Shown one piece after another: positions 23,268 to 31,994 of a stretch of DNA of 64,000 nucleotides. The stretch is from NCBI RefSeq assembly GCF_000768875.1, contig NZ_JRAO01000015.1, positions 62,192-126,191 of the forward strand, read 5' to 3'. The notes under the pieces are model-generated. The model was given only the letters and a program-made list of their open reading frames with translations, did not search any database and was not told the origin of the DNA. Positions within the stretch are counted from its first letter, which is position 1. Every line of letters starts with the position of its first letter. Both the position numbers and the translations under genes were made by a program. The DNA is from Porphyromonas sp. COT-239 OH1446. Its GTDB lineage: Bacteria; Bacteroidota; Bacteroidia; Bacteroidales; Porphyromonadaceae.

Positions 23268-24833
23268 TTATTTCTTCTGCCACCACATTGGCGTCGCATA
23301 ATCGTCGGCACCTCCGAGGAGCTTTACTGCGCCAGCGTATCCTTCTGGGTTATTCACCTTCTCTTCGCTATCGAAGGGGATACGATTAGGTACGAGGAGG
23401 GTATAACCATTCTTGCTCGTCTTGATATCGAACACCTTAGGGTAACCCGTACGACGGATTTCGCTCCAAGCCTCTTGACCGAGGGGGAAGAGGGCGATCC
23501 ACTTCTGAACGATCAGACGCTCGAGCTTCACTTCGTCCGAAGAGCCCTCGTCCCACATGGGAGAGATGCTAGAGGCGGCAGGCATGTCAGAGCCATGCCC
23601 TCCATCGGCATCTTCATAGTTATCAGGTGTCTGCTCGCTCTTGAGATAAGCAGCAGCAGCACCAGAAACGCCCCACTGACCAAACGAAGTCGTAACAGCC
23701 TTCTCGTAAAGCTCCTTGACAGAGCCGCCCATGCCTTCCCAGCCAGCGAGGGCACCTTCGGCACGACAGAACCACATCTCGGCAGCAGTCATCCAAACAC
23801 CCTTAGAGTCGCTCGCAGCCTCAGCAGCGGAATAAAGTCTAACAGCCTGATCCTTGTTTTTGGTGTTTGATCCAGCTAGAAGACCGATAAGAGGACGCTT
23901 TGTCTCAAGTTCAGCAGAGCGGAAGTACTTCTCTAAGCGAGGGTCATCATAACCGTTCATATACGAATCGATATCCGCACACATGCGGCTGTCTCCCCAC
24001 TCAACAGATGTTTTGTAAAGGCCTCTTGGGACATAGGCGCGCAGGGCATTATCCTCATTGCTCTCGATAACCCCAGCGTTGATAGCCTCTTGAGCAAACT
24101 TCTTAGCTAGCTCTGGCTCTACAAAGCGCATGCGGATAGCCATACGCAGCTTTAGAGAATTGGCAAACTTTCTCCACTTAGTGAAGTCCCCACCATAAAT
24201 CTTATCATCGTTGATGGAGAGATTACCAGGGTTGTTTCGACCAAGGAATTCCTGGGCAGCATCAAGGTCTGCGATAAGTGCCTTGTAGATGTCTCCCTGA
24301 GCGTTGTAAGCATTAGGCTTAGAGGCATCCAGTCCCATTGGGAATGGGCCATACTTATCTGTCAAAGAGAGCATCGCATGGGCACGGAGGATAAGAGCCC
24401 AGTTGTAGTTAATATCCTCCTTGTAGTTAGCTCCCCCTACAGCAGCCAAACGCTTGATGTCGTTGAAAGCACTCACGACCTTGGGAGTAACGCTGCGGAA
24501 AGGGTAACGCACCCAACCATCAGGAGCATTGAAGACGGCAAAGTTCTTACCATTCCAGCCCGACACCGTATAGGTGAGGTAACGGCCGAGGTAGTTACCG
24601 ATGAGGTCATAGTTCATCTGATACTCATTCTCCTGCTCGGGGAAGGAGATATTCTGCATCTGAGTGATGAACGAACCGATATTGTAGCTATCCACAGCCA
24701 GCTGTTCTGCGCTGGCAGCGTGCTTAGGGTTATTGATTTCCTCGAAGCCTGCGGTACATGCTGAGAGGGTCAGCATACCTGCCGAAGCGAGGAGGGTCAG
24801 CTTGCCCAGGCGGCTATTCTTATAAAGTTTCAT
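23268..24833 (-). CDS. SusD/RagB-family glycan-binding lipoprotein
   Basis: A 521-residue outer-membrane lipoprotein that forms the lid of the SusC channel and binds oligosaccharide. Its signal carries the lipobox MLTLSACTAG (Cys about 26). The sequence fits the SusD-like type 2 subgroup: an N-terminal EINNPKHAASAEQ, the TPR-like helices DINYNWALILRAHAMLSLTDKYGPFPM, ANSLKLRMAIRMRF and ERLIVQKWIALFPLGQEAWSEIRRTGYP, then a C-terminal LVPNRIPFDSEE loop. It lies 37 nt downstream of susC and is translated with it. Binding-site aromatics cannot be assigned without a structure. Confidence 0.95.
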   Translation of the reverse strand: MKLYKNSRLGKLTLLASAGMLTLSACTAGFEEINNPKHAASAEQLAVDSYNIGSFITQMQNISFPEQENEYQMNYDLIGNYLGRYLTYTVSGWNGKNFAVFNAPDGWVRYPFRSVTPKVVSAFNDIKRLAAVGGANYKEDINYNWALILRAHAMLSLTDKYGPFPMGLDASKPNAYNAQGDIYKALIADLDAAQEFLGRNNPGNLSINDDKIYGGDFTKWRKFANSLKLRMAIRMRFVEPELAKKFAQEAINAGVIESNEDNALRAYVPRGLYKTSVEWGDSRMCADIDSYMNGYDDPRLEKYFRSAELETKRPLIGLLAGSNTKNKDQAVRLYSAAEAASDSKGVWMTAAEMWFCRAEGALAGWEGMGGSVKELYEKAVTTSFGQWGVSGAAAAYLKSEQTPDNYEDADGGHGSDMPAASSISPMWDEGSSDEVKLERLIVQKWIALFPLGQEAWSEIRRTGYPKVFDIKTSKNGYTLLVPNRIPFDSEEKVNNPEGYAGAVKLLGGADDYATPMWWQKK

Positions 24834-24870
24834 AGTCGATAATCTGTAATTGAGTATAAACTAGGATGTA

Positions 24871-27800
24871 CTAGAACTGCAGCTTAATGTTGAAGCCGAA
24901 GTTACGCAGGCTGGGCTGCATGAAGTAATCGAATCCTTGATAGTAGGTACCAGTAGAACCAGTGAGCTCTGGATCGAATGGAGCCTTGTTGTAGATCATC
25001 AAGAGGTTACGAGCCGTTACACCGAGTGTCAGGCGAGCCTTACCAAGGAGGTTGGTGGGCAGGGTGTAAGAGATGTGTGCCTCCTGAAGACGAACGTTGG
25101 TTGCGTCGTAGATGTACTCAGACCAAAGTGGGTTCTCACCACCCACTACGCTATAGTAAGACTCTGCACTAATGGAGCCCTTATTGACCTGTATACCGCC
25201 CTTGTTGCGGAGGTCTGCGCTAGCCTGAGACACACCGTAGCTGTCCAGGATAGCCTGCGTCTGAGAGAGTACGATACCACCGAGGCGAGCAGAGAACATG
25301 AAGCCCACGTTGAGACCCTTCCAAGAGAACTCGTTCACGAGACCGAGGTTAGCATCGGGCAGTACAGAACCACGATAGATAGGCGTTGGGAGCTTGTCGA
25401 TGAGCAGATTACCCTGAGCGTCGAGTACGGGATTGCCCTCACGGTCGCGCTTAACGACACGATCGATATAGAGGTCTCCCATAGTACCACCCTGCTTGAG
25501 GTAGATGTTTGCACCGCTCAGGCCACCCTTACTGATAGGCTTGTCGTTGCCCAGATCCATGATCTTATTCTGGTTAGCACTGTAGGTAAAGGTTGTAGTC
25601 CAGTCTACTTGGCCAATCTTGTTGTTCAGGCCGAGGGTCAACTCGATACCACGGTTGCGCACGTCTCCAGCCTGGATGTACTCGCTGTCGAAGCCTTCGG
25701 ATGGAGTAATCTTATTGAGGAAGGTCTGATTGAGCGTGTTAGACTGATAGAGCGTAACGTCGAGGCTCACCTTATTATCGAAGAGCTTAGCAGTCAAACC
25801 AGCCTCCCAAGAGTAAGTCAGCTCAGGCTTGAAGTCCTTGGGGAACTTGTAAGTAACCGTGCTGTAGCTCTGTGTGGCAGCGTCGTAGAAGTAACGATGA
25901 GGAGAGGAGATCTGAGATGGGATAGGCGAACCGACCTTGGCCCATGAAGCACGTACCTTGAGGTAATCGAGCCACTGTGGGGCCTTGATCATCTCTGTGA
26001 TGATACCCGAGAGACCAACCGAAGGATAGAAGAATGGGTTGCTCGTCGTGTAAGCCAAAGCAGAATCCCAGTCTGAGCGGCCAGTAAGAGTCAGATAGAG
26101 CATGCTCTTGTAGCCAAACTCACCGCTGAAGAAAGCAGAGCGAGTCAGGTGATCCACCTCTGAGTAGAGAGGAGCATTGGCACTGGTTGGACGCCCATAG
26201 TCGATTTGGTTAGGCGTGAAGAAGTTCGATGGGCCACGAAGACCTCCTCTGAAACCATGAACGTCTGCGTGCGTAGAGCTTGAAGAGATCCCCAGGTTAG
26301 CAGAAATAGAGAAGTCATCAATGCGCTTATTGATGTTAGCCATCAAGTCGGCATATACGGAGCGATCCTCACTCTTGTCGTAGCGATAGTAACCGAATGG
26401 AGAGTGGGCGAAGAGACCTAGGGTAGAGGCATAACGCTTGTCCTGGTAGAAAGTGTTGGCCACGTCTGCGCGCACACGACCCGTGATGTCGAGCCAGTCA
26501 AGCACCTGATACTTGAGTGAGGCACTACCCATATAACGCTTCTTGTCGCTAGAGCGCACCATGCGATGAGCCACCCAGTATGGGTTCTGCATCTTGTAGT
26601 CGTCGCCATAGCCCCAGTTCTGCTTGTAGATCTTGCGCACAGGGTCGTAGATCTCGAACACACGGATAGCCTCGAAGTTCTCTCCACGAGGGAAGAGGTA
26701 GAGAGGCACCAATGGGTTGAAGTACTGTCCCTGAGCCATGAGGTTCTGGTCGTCCTGCTTGATGAAGTTGAAGTTTACATCCAACGTCATCTTGTCTTCG
26801 AGGAACTGAGTCGTATTACGTACAGTGAAGTTGTATCTATCGTAAGCACTGTTGGGGATGATACCCTTAGCGTTAGAAGAACCGACAGAGACATAGGTCT
26901 GATTCTTCGCATTACCGATAGTCAGCGAAGCTGTATTCTGGATGTTCGTACCTGTGTTGAAGAAGTCAGCTGGGTCGTAGACACCATAGCGAGAGGGTTG
27001 CTTAGCACCCCAAGACTTCACGCTACCAGGAGTATTGATGTACTCGGTTTGGAAGCGAGGCATGATGAATGGACGAGAGAATGAAGAGCTGTTTGAGAGC
27101 ATCACGCTCACCTTACCCTCCTTACCTTTCTTAGTCGTAATCATGATAACCCCCTGGGCAGCACTAGCACCATAGAGGGCTGCAGCGGCAGGGCCGCTAA
27201 GCACAGACATGCTCTCGATGTCATCGGGGTTGATGTCGGAGATACCTTCACCACGAGGCTGCTCAGAGAAGACCCCTGCAGTCTGCCCACCATTGACGTT
27301 GAAGATGGGCACCCCATCGATCACATAGAGGGCCTGGTTACTCTGGTTCATAGACTTAGGTCCACGCATCACGACACGCGTAGCACCACCGATACCGGAG
27401 GAGGATGCATTGATATTCACCCCTGCCACCTTACCAGAAAGGGCGTTCATGAAGTTGGCATCCTTGACCGTGGTCAGAGCGTCGCTCTTGATCTCCTGCA
27501 CATTGTAGCTCAGAGCCTTCTGCGAACGCTTGATACCTAGAGCTGTAACGACCAGTGTCTCGAGGCTCTTAACATCTTCCTTCATCACGATCTTGATCAT
27601 GGTGCGACCAGACACAGAAATCGTCTGCGTTGCGAAACCAATCGAGGTAATCTCGAGGACCGCATTAGGAGAGATGTTTGCCAAGGTGAACTCACCCTCG
27701 ATGCCAGTAGTGGCAACTCGAGAAGTACCCTGGACCCGCACATTGACCCCCAACAGAGCTTCTCCCTGCTCGTCAGTGACCACACCCTTGACAGTAATCG

Positions 27801-27936
27801 TCTTCCCCTGCTGTGCATTGACGCTGGGAAGCTGAACGCTTGTACTCTCGGGCGAAGCCACACCTGCGGCCTGCAACCCTCCCACGAGAGGGATCGAGAG
27901 TGCTAGCGTCATTACGCTTAAGAACTTTCGTCTCAT
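24871..27936 (-). CDS. SusC/RagA-family TonB-dependent glycan importer
   Basis: A 1021-residue outer-membrane receptor. A signal peptide (about 1-24) is followed by a carboxypeptidase-D-like regulatory domain (about 48-125: VKGVVTDEQGEALLGVNV and IGFATQTISV), a plug domain (about 130-270: RVVMRGPKSMNQSNQALYVIDGVPI, then DDIESMSVLSGPAAAALYGASAAQGVIMITTK), and a 22-strand barrel ending FGFNIKLQF. The plug sequence is the SusC hallmark. It heads the operon with its own promoter, about 135 nt of leader and no regulator gene (ECF sigma, hybrid two-component) beside it. It should take up the oligosaccharide released by the GH18 enzyme. Confidence 0.96.
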   Translation of the reverse strand: MRRKFLSVMTLALSIPLVGGLQAAGVASPESTSVQLPSVNAQQGKTITVKGVVTDEQGEALLGVNVRVQGTSRVATTGIEGEFTLANISPNAVLEITSIGFATQTISVSGRTMIKIVMKEDVKSLETLVVTALGIKRSQKALSYNVQEIKSDALTTVKDANFMNALSGKVAGVNINASSSGIGGATRVVMRGPKSMNQSNQALYVIDGVPIFNVNGGQTAGVFSEQPRGEGISDINPDDIESMSVLSGPAAAALYGASAAQGVIMITTKKGKEGKVSVMLSNSSSFSRPFIMPRFQTEYINTPGSVKSWGAKQPSRYGVYDPADFFNTGTNIQNTASLTIGNAKNQTYVSVGSSNAKGIIPNSAYDRYNFTVRNTTQFLEDKMTLDVNFNFIKQDDQNLMAQGQYFNPLVPLYLFPRGENFEAIRVFEIYDPVRKIYKQNWGYGDDYKMQNPYWVAHRMVRSSDKKRYMGSASLKYQVLDWLDITGRVRADVANTFYQDKRYASTLGLFAHSPFGYYRYDKSEDRSVYADLMANINKRIDDFSISANLGISSSSTHADVHGFRGGLRGPSNFFTPNQIDYGRPTSANAPLYSEVDHLTRSAFFSGEFGYKSMLYLTLTGRSDWDSALAYTTSNPFFYPSVGLSGIITEMIKAPQWLDYLKVRASWAKVGSPIPSQISSPHRYFYDAATQSYSTVTYKFPKDFKPELTYSWEAGLTAKLFDNKVSLDVTLYQSNTLNQTFLNKITPSEGFDSEYIQAGDVRNRGIELTLGLNNKIGQVDWTTTFTYSANQNKIMDLGNDKPISKGGLSGANIYLKQGGTMGDLYIDRVVKRDREGNPVLDAQGNLLIDKLPTPIYRGSVLPDANLGLVNEFSWKGLNVGFMFSARLGGIVLSQTQAILDSYGVSQASADLRNKGGIQVNKGSISAESYYSVVGGENPLWSEYIYDATNVRLQEAHISYTLPTNLLGKARLTLGVTARNLLMIYNKAPFDPELTGSTGTYYQGFDYFMQPSLRNFGFNIKLQF

Positions 27937-28078
27937 AAATTGATTGATAAATAATTATAGCCGAAGCTTGAATAATTGTATTCCAAATACTCAGCAGAAA
28001 CACTAGAAGCGAATCACCTCCCCAAAGAAACGAAAGACAACCCTCAACAGTATTCCACTAGAACTTCCAAACACACGG

Positions 28079-28108
28079 CAAAGATACCCTTTTCGTCTAT
28101 ACTTACAA
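28079..28108 (-). promoter_or_regulatory. Promoter of the SusC operon
   Basis: On the minus strand TTG (28106-28108) and TATCTTTG (28079-28086) are 19 nt apart, matching the Bacteroidota consensus. The leader to the SusC start would be about 135 nt, long enough for post-transcriptional control such as the antisense RNAs known in Bacteroides glycan loci. I saw no such RNA. Confidence 0.7.
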
Positions 28109-28139
28109 GAGCTTTTTATGGAGAATAGGCAACTCCTAT

Positions 28140-28350
28140 CGAGCCCCAAAAGGAGAAAACACTATACATAATACAAAAACAAACAATAGACATAAAGGGA
28201 AAATATATTCTCAGTATATATAGACAATCCACAAGAAGAAAATAGATAAATAATCTTATCCTTTAGGTCATAATGAACTATGATCTTTGTTTTACTGGAC
28301 TGATAGAAACCACTGAGCATTCCTGAACACAGCATATATAATAAGGTATC
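28140..28350. other. AT-rich intergenic tract upstream of susC
   Basis: This stretch is clearly richer in A and T than anything else in the first 60 kb (runs such as ATACATAATACAAAAAC and GAAAATATATTCTC). The one open frame through it on the minus strand is 64 residues, hydrophobic, and lacks codon bias, so I do not call a gene. It lies between the susC promoter and repeat array C. It could be a regulator-binding, curved region or the relic of an insertion. Within 27937-28674 the other supported elements are the two promoters and the array. Confidence 0.5.
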
Positions 28351-28442
28351 GTCCACTCCCTCCCTGCAGGAGAGTCAGGCAAGACACCCTACGCCCCACA
28401 CCACAGAAGCCATCCCAAAGTCCCATCGCACACTTGATAGAG

Positions 28443-28580
28443 ATGCCGTCTAAAGCCTCCATTGCGATCCTACTTATACCTCGATGGAGATCCTACTTGA
28501 GCCTCTGTTGAGATCCTATTTATATCTCGATGGAGATCCTATTTGGATCGCTCGAGGGAGGATACTACTCTTTGAGGAGC
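28443..28580. repeat. 23-nt tandem repeat array, locus C (4 strong units)
   Basis: Four nearly identical 23-nt units start at 28466, 28489, 28512 and 28535, opening GATCCTACTTATACCTC, GATCCTACTTGAGCCTC, GATCCTATTTATATCTC and GATCCTATTTGGATCGC; the first three end in GGA or TGA. Weaker units flank them at 28443 and 28558. All run in the plus direction. The array ends about 55 nt before the -7 box of the DUF4271-hemD operon, in a divergent gap with susC. Confidence 0.85.
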
Positions 28581-28635
28581 AGGGGTATGGAAATGGGAAA
28601 GATGGAGAGGATGGCAAGGGTTGGGCTTTTCTTCG

Positions 28636-28643
28636 TACCTTTG
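28636..28643 (+). promoter_or_regulatory. -7 box for DUF4271-hemD
   Basis: TACCTTTG matches the consensus exactly and lies 31 nt before the GTG start of the DUF4271 gene. No clear -33 TTG was found at the expected spacing. Confidence 0.6.
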
Positions 28644-28674
28644 CAACGTTATTCTTTGGCGCAGATTAGACTAA

Positions 28675-29388
28675 GTGGACAATCTATTTTGGAGTCGTCT
28701 AGCATGGGACAATGCCTGCTACCTCTTGACCCTCTTGCTGTGGGTCATCGGGAGCTTCGTCCTGCTTGTCGTACCAGGCCTGGGTGCTATAGCCTTCAAT
28801 GCATATGCCCGTAGCAGAGGGGAGGCTGTTTCTCTACGCCCCTACATCTCCCGCTTCATCCCCTACTACATTTATGCTCGACTAGTCGATATGGCCAACG
28901 CTATCGGCCTGAGCAGTTGCATCATGATCACCCTCTATAGGGGTGGCTATGCAGACCTCGAGGCCTCGTGGCTGGAGATCGGGGAGAGTACTGGGCTTCT
29001 GCTCCTTGTCTTCTTCGCTCTACGCCTACTGCGTGCGCTCTCTTTCCGTATTTGGAGCTACACCTTCATGAACGAGGAGGCCTCGGAGAGCCTCCTACAG
29101 GACTATTTAGTCATCGACTGGCTGCGTGCCCTCTCGCTGCTACCGCTGAGCCTCATGCTACTCAGTCCTCTCGATCTGAGCATCAGTCTGTACACCGCCA
29201 CCACGCTGCTCGTTCTCAGCCTCCTGCTCTCTATCGTGCAGACCCTTCGTCGACTAGGGGGCGAGGCGGATGCTCAGGTCTATCTTTTTTTGTACCTTTG
29301 CGCCCACGAATTACTCCCCCTGCTCTACATTTTGACCGCAGGAGCATACATTGTAACGAACAAAATATTTCTGAACATATTCATATAA
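28675..29388 (+). CDS. DUF4271 integral membrane protein
   Basis: A 237-residue, highly hydrophobic protein with about six or seven membrane spans (near 14-40, 60-80, 92-118, 155-172, 175-195, 214-235). It fits the DUF4271 family, which in Bacteroidota often sits directly before the uroporphyrinogen-III synthase gene, as here, where the TAATG stop/start overlap couples translation to hemD. No function is established for the family. The start is GTG; a downstream alternative is not obvious. Position beside hemD hints at a link with tetrapyrrole metabolism, but that is only context. Confidence 0.8.
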   Translation: MDNLFWSRLAWDNACYLLTLLLWVIGSFVLLVVPGLGAIAFNAYARSRGEAVSLRPYISRFIPYYIYARLVDMANAIGLSSCIMITLYRGGYADLEASWLEIGESTGLLLLVFFALRLLRALSFRIWSYTFMNEEASESLLQDYLVIDWLRALSLLPLSLMLLSPLDLSISLYTATTLLVLSLLLSIVQTLRRLGGEADAQVYLFLYLCAHELLPLLYILTAGAYIVTNKIFLNIFI

Positions 29389-30131
29389 TGAGCGTAAAGA
29401 AGATTCTCATCTCTCAGCCACAACCTGAGAATGGTAAGTCTCCCTACTTCGATATTGCTGCCAAGCACGATGTCCAGATCACCTTCCGCCCCTTCATCAA
29501 GGTCGAATCGCTTACTCCAAGAGAGTTTCGCAATCAGAAGGTGAATATCCTCGAGCATACTGCCATTGTCTTCACAGCACGCAAGGCAATGGAGCACTTC
29601 TTCCAGCTCTGCGAAGAGCTGCGCATTACGATGCCTGAGAGCATGAAGTACTTCTGCATCAACGAGCAGGTGGCCAACTACCTTCAGAAGTTCGTTGTCT
29701 ATCGCAAGCGTAAGGTCTTCTTCCCCCCTACGGGCAATAGCGTGCAGGCTTTGGCAACGCTGATCTACAAGCACAACAAGGAGAGCTACTTCCTCCCCAT
29801 GGCCGAGGAGCACAAGAATGACCTCATCGACCTGCTTACGCTCAAGAAGATCCAGTTCTCCACAGGCATTATGTACCGCACGGTCAGCGATACCTTCACC
29901 GAGGAGGAGAAGCAAGAGGTCTACGATATGATGATCTTCTTCAGCCCCGTCGGCGTGGCATCGCTACTACAGAACTTCCCAGGCTTCGAGCAGGGGGACA
30001 TCAAGCTCGCAGCCTTTGGCCCTCTGACCGCTCAGGCGATTGAGGAGGCAGGCTTCCGCCTAGATCTCTCAGCCCCCACCCCAGAGGCCCCGTCGATGGC
30101 TATGGCACTAGATAGCTTCCTGGGCAAGTAG
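29388..30131 (+). CDS. hemD: Uroporphyrinogen-III synthase
   Basis: A 247-residue cytoplasmic enzyme that closes hydroxymethylbilane with inversion of ring D. The start at 29388 (MSVKKILISQPQPENGK) overlaps the DUF4271 stop; the longer frame from 28968 runs through that gene and is not used. The sequence is low in motifs, as usual for HemD, but contains FRPFIKVESLTPREFRNQ, AIVFTARKAMEHFFQLC, a middle FPPTGNSVQALA, and MMIFFSPVGVASLLQNFPGF with LAAFGPLTAQAIEEAGF, the second-domain signature. With hemB at 11-12 kb it points to endogenous tetrapyrrole synthesis. Confidence 0.88.
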   Translation: MSVKKILISQPQPENGKSPYFDIAAKHDVQITFRPFIKVESLTPREFRNQKVNILEHTAIVFTARKAMEHFFQLCEELRITMPESMKYFCINEQVANYLQKFVVYRKRKVFFPPTGNSVQALATLIYKHNKESYFLPMAEEHKNDLIDLLTLKKIQFSTGIMYRTVSDTFTEEEKQEVYDMMIFFSPVGVASLLQNFPGFEQGDIKLAAFGPLTAQAIEEAGFRLDLSAPTPEAPSMAMALDSFLGK

Positions 30132-30157
30132 TCTGAGAACATTATAGTATCTACAGT

Positions 30158-30198
30158 AAGGCGTGTGTCAGAGGACAAGCTCTCCTGACACACGCCTT
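30158..30198. terminator. Hairpin between hemD and rnpA
   Basis: A perfect 14-bp stem (AAGGCGTGTGTCAG at 30158-30171 with 30185-30198) and a 13-nt loop lie 26 nt after the hemD stop and 21 nt before the rnpA start. It lacks a U-tract, so it may be a weak terminator, a processing site, or an element that controls rnpA translation. Confidence 0.5.
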
Positions 30199-30219
30199 GC
30201 CGTTCGACACCAGTGCAAT

Positions 30220-30648
30220 ATGTATAGCGACCCACCCCAGCCCTCGCAGACCTTCCCCAAGCAGGAGCGACTCTGCCTCAAGAGAGACGTCCAAAGGCTC
30301 TTTGCCTCGGGAGAGTCTTTCATTGCCTATCCGCTCAGGGTGGTCTACCTGCTCGAGAGTCAGCAGCAGGGTGCGCAAGCCCAAGTGCTCGTCTCCGTCG
30401 GGAAGAAGTACTTTCGCCGAGCCAACAAACGCAATCGGGTCAAGCGACTTATACGAGAAGCCTATCGGCGCAACAAAGCCTCCTTCATCGCCCACCTAAG
30501 CCAGCAAAACCTACATGGCTACCTCGGCTTCATGTGCGTGAGCAAGGAGCTCCCCACCTACAACGACGTCGAGCGAGCCATACACAAGGCCCTGGGACGC
30601 ATCATCCAACGCCATCAGCCTAGCCCATGCCCTCCACCTCAGTCCTAA
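30220..30648 (+). CDS. rnpA: Ribonuclease P protein component
   Basis: A 142-residue basic protein that binds the RNase P RNA (rnpB at 7.9-8.3 kb) and helps bind the pre-tRNA leader. The core has the family signature [22 protein letters not shown] (about 64-85), preceded by [24 protein letters not shown], which aligns with the usual RL....F..v...G start. I chose ATG at 30220 ([12 protein letters not shown]) because the frame further upstream overlaps the hairpin. It is not beside rpmH or dnaA, unlike the common bacterial order; it overlaps yidD by 22 nt instead. Confidence 0.93.
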   Translation: MYSDPPQPSQTFPKQERLCLKRDVQRLFASGESFIAYPLRVVYLLESQQQGAQAQVLVSVGKKYFRRANKRNRVKRLIREAYRRNKASFIAHLSQQNLHGYLGFMCVSKELPTYNDVERAIHKALGRIIQRHQPSPCPPPQS

Positions 30649-30887
30649 ATCGAGCCTTGCACGCTCTCAGGCTACTCGCCTCATGGATGCTGCTCCTGCC
30701 AATCTACTTCTACAAGGCCGCCATCTCGCCCCTCTTCCCCCCTGCCTGCCGCTTCACCCCAAGTTGCTCGACCTATGCGGTCGAGGCCATCAAGCGACAT
30801 GGGCCCATCAAGGGGCTATGGCTTGCCATCAAACGCATCCTACGCTGCAACCCCTGGGGCGGCTGTGGGCACGACCCTGTTCCCTAG
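30627..30887 (+). CDS. yidD: Membrane protein insertion efficiency factor YidD
   Basis: An 86-residue protein with an amphipathic, membrane-associated N-terminus and the family signature [21 protein letters not shown] followed by the conserved cysteine segment [16 protein letters not shown]. It helps YidC-dependent insertion of membrane proteins. It overlaps the end of rnpA by 22 nt, preserving the widespread rnpA-yidD pairing, and precedes the TatD-like gene by 5 nt. Confidence 0.95.
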   Translation: MPSTSVLNRALHALRLLASWMLLLPIYFYKAAISPLFPPACRFTPSCSTYAVEAIKRHGPIKGLWLAIKRILRCNPWGGCGHDPVP

Positions 30888-30892
30888 ACGAG

Positions 30893-31576
30893 ATGAGCGC
30901 ATCCCCCGCCCTCCTAGACCTCCACACCCACCACCCCGGGGCAAGCCCCGAGGGGAGTGTCCAGATCCTTAGCCTAAGGCCCTCTGAGCCCCTCCTAGAG
31001 CCCGAGCGATGGCACAGCCGAGGGCTGCACCCATGGTACGCAGAGGACCTCACCCGAGAGGCCCTCGAGCGGCTCGAGAGACAACTCTGCGATCCTCACT
31101 GCATCGCCCTCGGAGAGGCAGGGCTAGATCGCCTTACCAACAGCGACCTTGCTCTACAGATCGAATACTTCGAGCATCAGATAGAGCTCTCCGAGCAGAT
31201 TCATCTCCCACTCATCATCCACTGCGTCAAGGCCTGGGATCTCTTGCTCAGCCTACACAAGCGGATGCGTCCACGATCGAGTTGGATCGTCCATGGCTTC
31301 CGCTCAGGAGCGATTCTAGCGGCTCAACTGCTGGCCAAGGGGCTAGTCCTCAGCTTCGGGCCTAGGCATCAGTTAGAGAGCCTCCGCCTAGCCTTCACCG
31401 CTGGGGCAGCCCTCCTTGAGACAGATGAGGCCTCCGCCAGCATCCTCGAGGTTTATATCCAGGCCTCTAGCGAGCTGGAGATCCCTCTCGAGAGGCTAAG
31501 AGAGCAAATTTGGACAACGGGGCTGAGGTATTGCCCCAGGATCGGGGCAATACCTTACCCCAAAGAGGAGACATAG
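30893..31576 (+). CDS. TatD-family metal-dependent hydrolase, short form
   Basis: A 227-residue protein with a TIM-barrel metal site laid out as in TatD: DLHTHHP near the N-terminus (HxH), ALGEAGLDR (Glu), IIHCVKAWDLLL (His), WIVHGFRSG (His) and LLETDEAS (Asp). TatD proteins act as DNases or phosphoesterases in repair and quality control. At about 30 residues less than typical TatD (about 260) it is a compact form. The start ATG at 30893 follows yidD; the frame upstream to 30683 is a shadow of yidD. I cannot tell its true substrate. Confidence 0.83.
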   Translation: MSASPALLDLHTHHPGASPEGSVQILSLRPSEPLLEPERWHSRGLHPWYAEDLTREALERLERQLCDPHCIALGEAGLDRLTNSDLALQIEYFEHQIELSEQIHLPLIIHCVKAWDLLLSLHKRMRPRSSWIVHGFRSGAILAAQLLAKGLVLSFGPRHQLESLRLAFTAGAALLETDEASASILEVYIQASSELEIPLERLREQIWTTGLRYCPRIGAIPYPKEET

Positions 31577-31579
31577 GTC

Positions 31580-31957
31580 ATGCAACTACTTTGGGTCGGT
31601 CTAGGAAGTGCTCTCGGAGGCATGCTGCGCTACCTCGTAGGGCTTTGGATCTCGGGTAGAGTGGAGGCAGGGCTCCCGATCGCCACCCTAGTGGTTAATC
31701 TGTTGGGTAGCCTGCTGCTAGGTTGCCTCATGGGTATTTTGGGGCGGATAGAAGGCCCCAGCGAAGCCCTAAGGCTTACCCTCGGGATCGGGCTCTGTGG
31801 GGGCTTCACCACCTTTTCCACTCTCTCGTGGGAGGTCGTCTCCCTCTTCACCTCGGGTAGCTGGCAGCTGGCCCTGCTGTACCTCCTCATCACGCTCTTG
31901 GGTGGACTGCTGCTCTGCCTCATGGGTTACCTCTTCTGCAGCCTGACACTACACTAA
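31580..31957 (+). CDS. crcB: Fluoride exporter CrcB/Fluc
   Basis: A 125-residue membrane protein with four hydrophobic spans (near 3-22, 34-55, 66-85, 97-121) and the motif GGFTTFSTLSWE (about 74-85), where GxTTFSTF-type residues form the anion-selective pore. ALGGMLRYLVG at the start and NLLGSLLLGCLMG (with the conserved Asn) are family marks. It works as a dual-topology dimer. The gene follows the TatD-like gene by 3 nt. No fluoride riboswitch is seen ahead of it, so control by fluoride is unlikely here. Confidence 0.93.
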   Translation: MQLLWVGLGSALGGMLRYLVGLWISGRVEAGLPIATLVVNLLGSLLLGCLMGILGRIEGPSEALRLTLGIGLCGGFTTFSTLSWEVVSLFTSGSWQLALLYLLITLLGGLLLCLMGYLFCSLTLH

Positions 31958-31994
31958 GCCCTAGGACTACGAACAAACTATAAAGGCTAATGTC

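Noticed and set aside
24937-25947. 336-residue open frame opposite the SusC gene
   Set aside because: It is antisense to a clear TonB receptor, has no recognisable motif and no promoter; the frame is open by virtue of the codon bias of the real gene.
28162-28356. 64-residue minus-strand frame in the AT-rich tract
   Set aside because: No family resemblance, no promoter, and its composition follows the tract's base bias; not supported as a gene.
28968-29387. Longer start for hemD within the DUF4271 gene
   Set aside because: The extra residues are an out-of-frame reading of the membrane protein gene; the family start is MSVKKILISQPQ at the TAATG overlap.
30683-30892. N-terminal extension of the TatD-like gene
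   Set aside because: The added 70 residues are an out-of-frame reading of yidD; the ATG at 30893 fits the family start with HxH soon after.
31500-31580. Fluoride riboswitch ahead of crcB
   Set aside because: crcB starts 3 nt after the TatD-like stop and no fluoride aptamer core is visible upstream.
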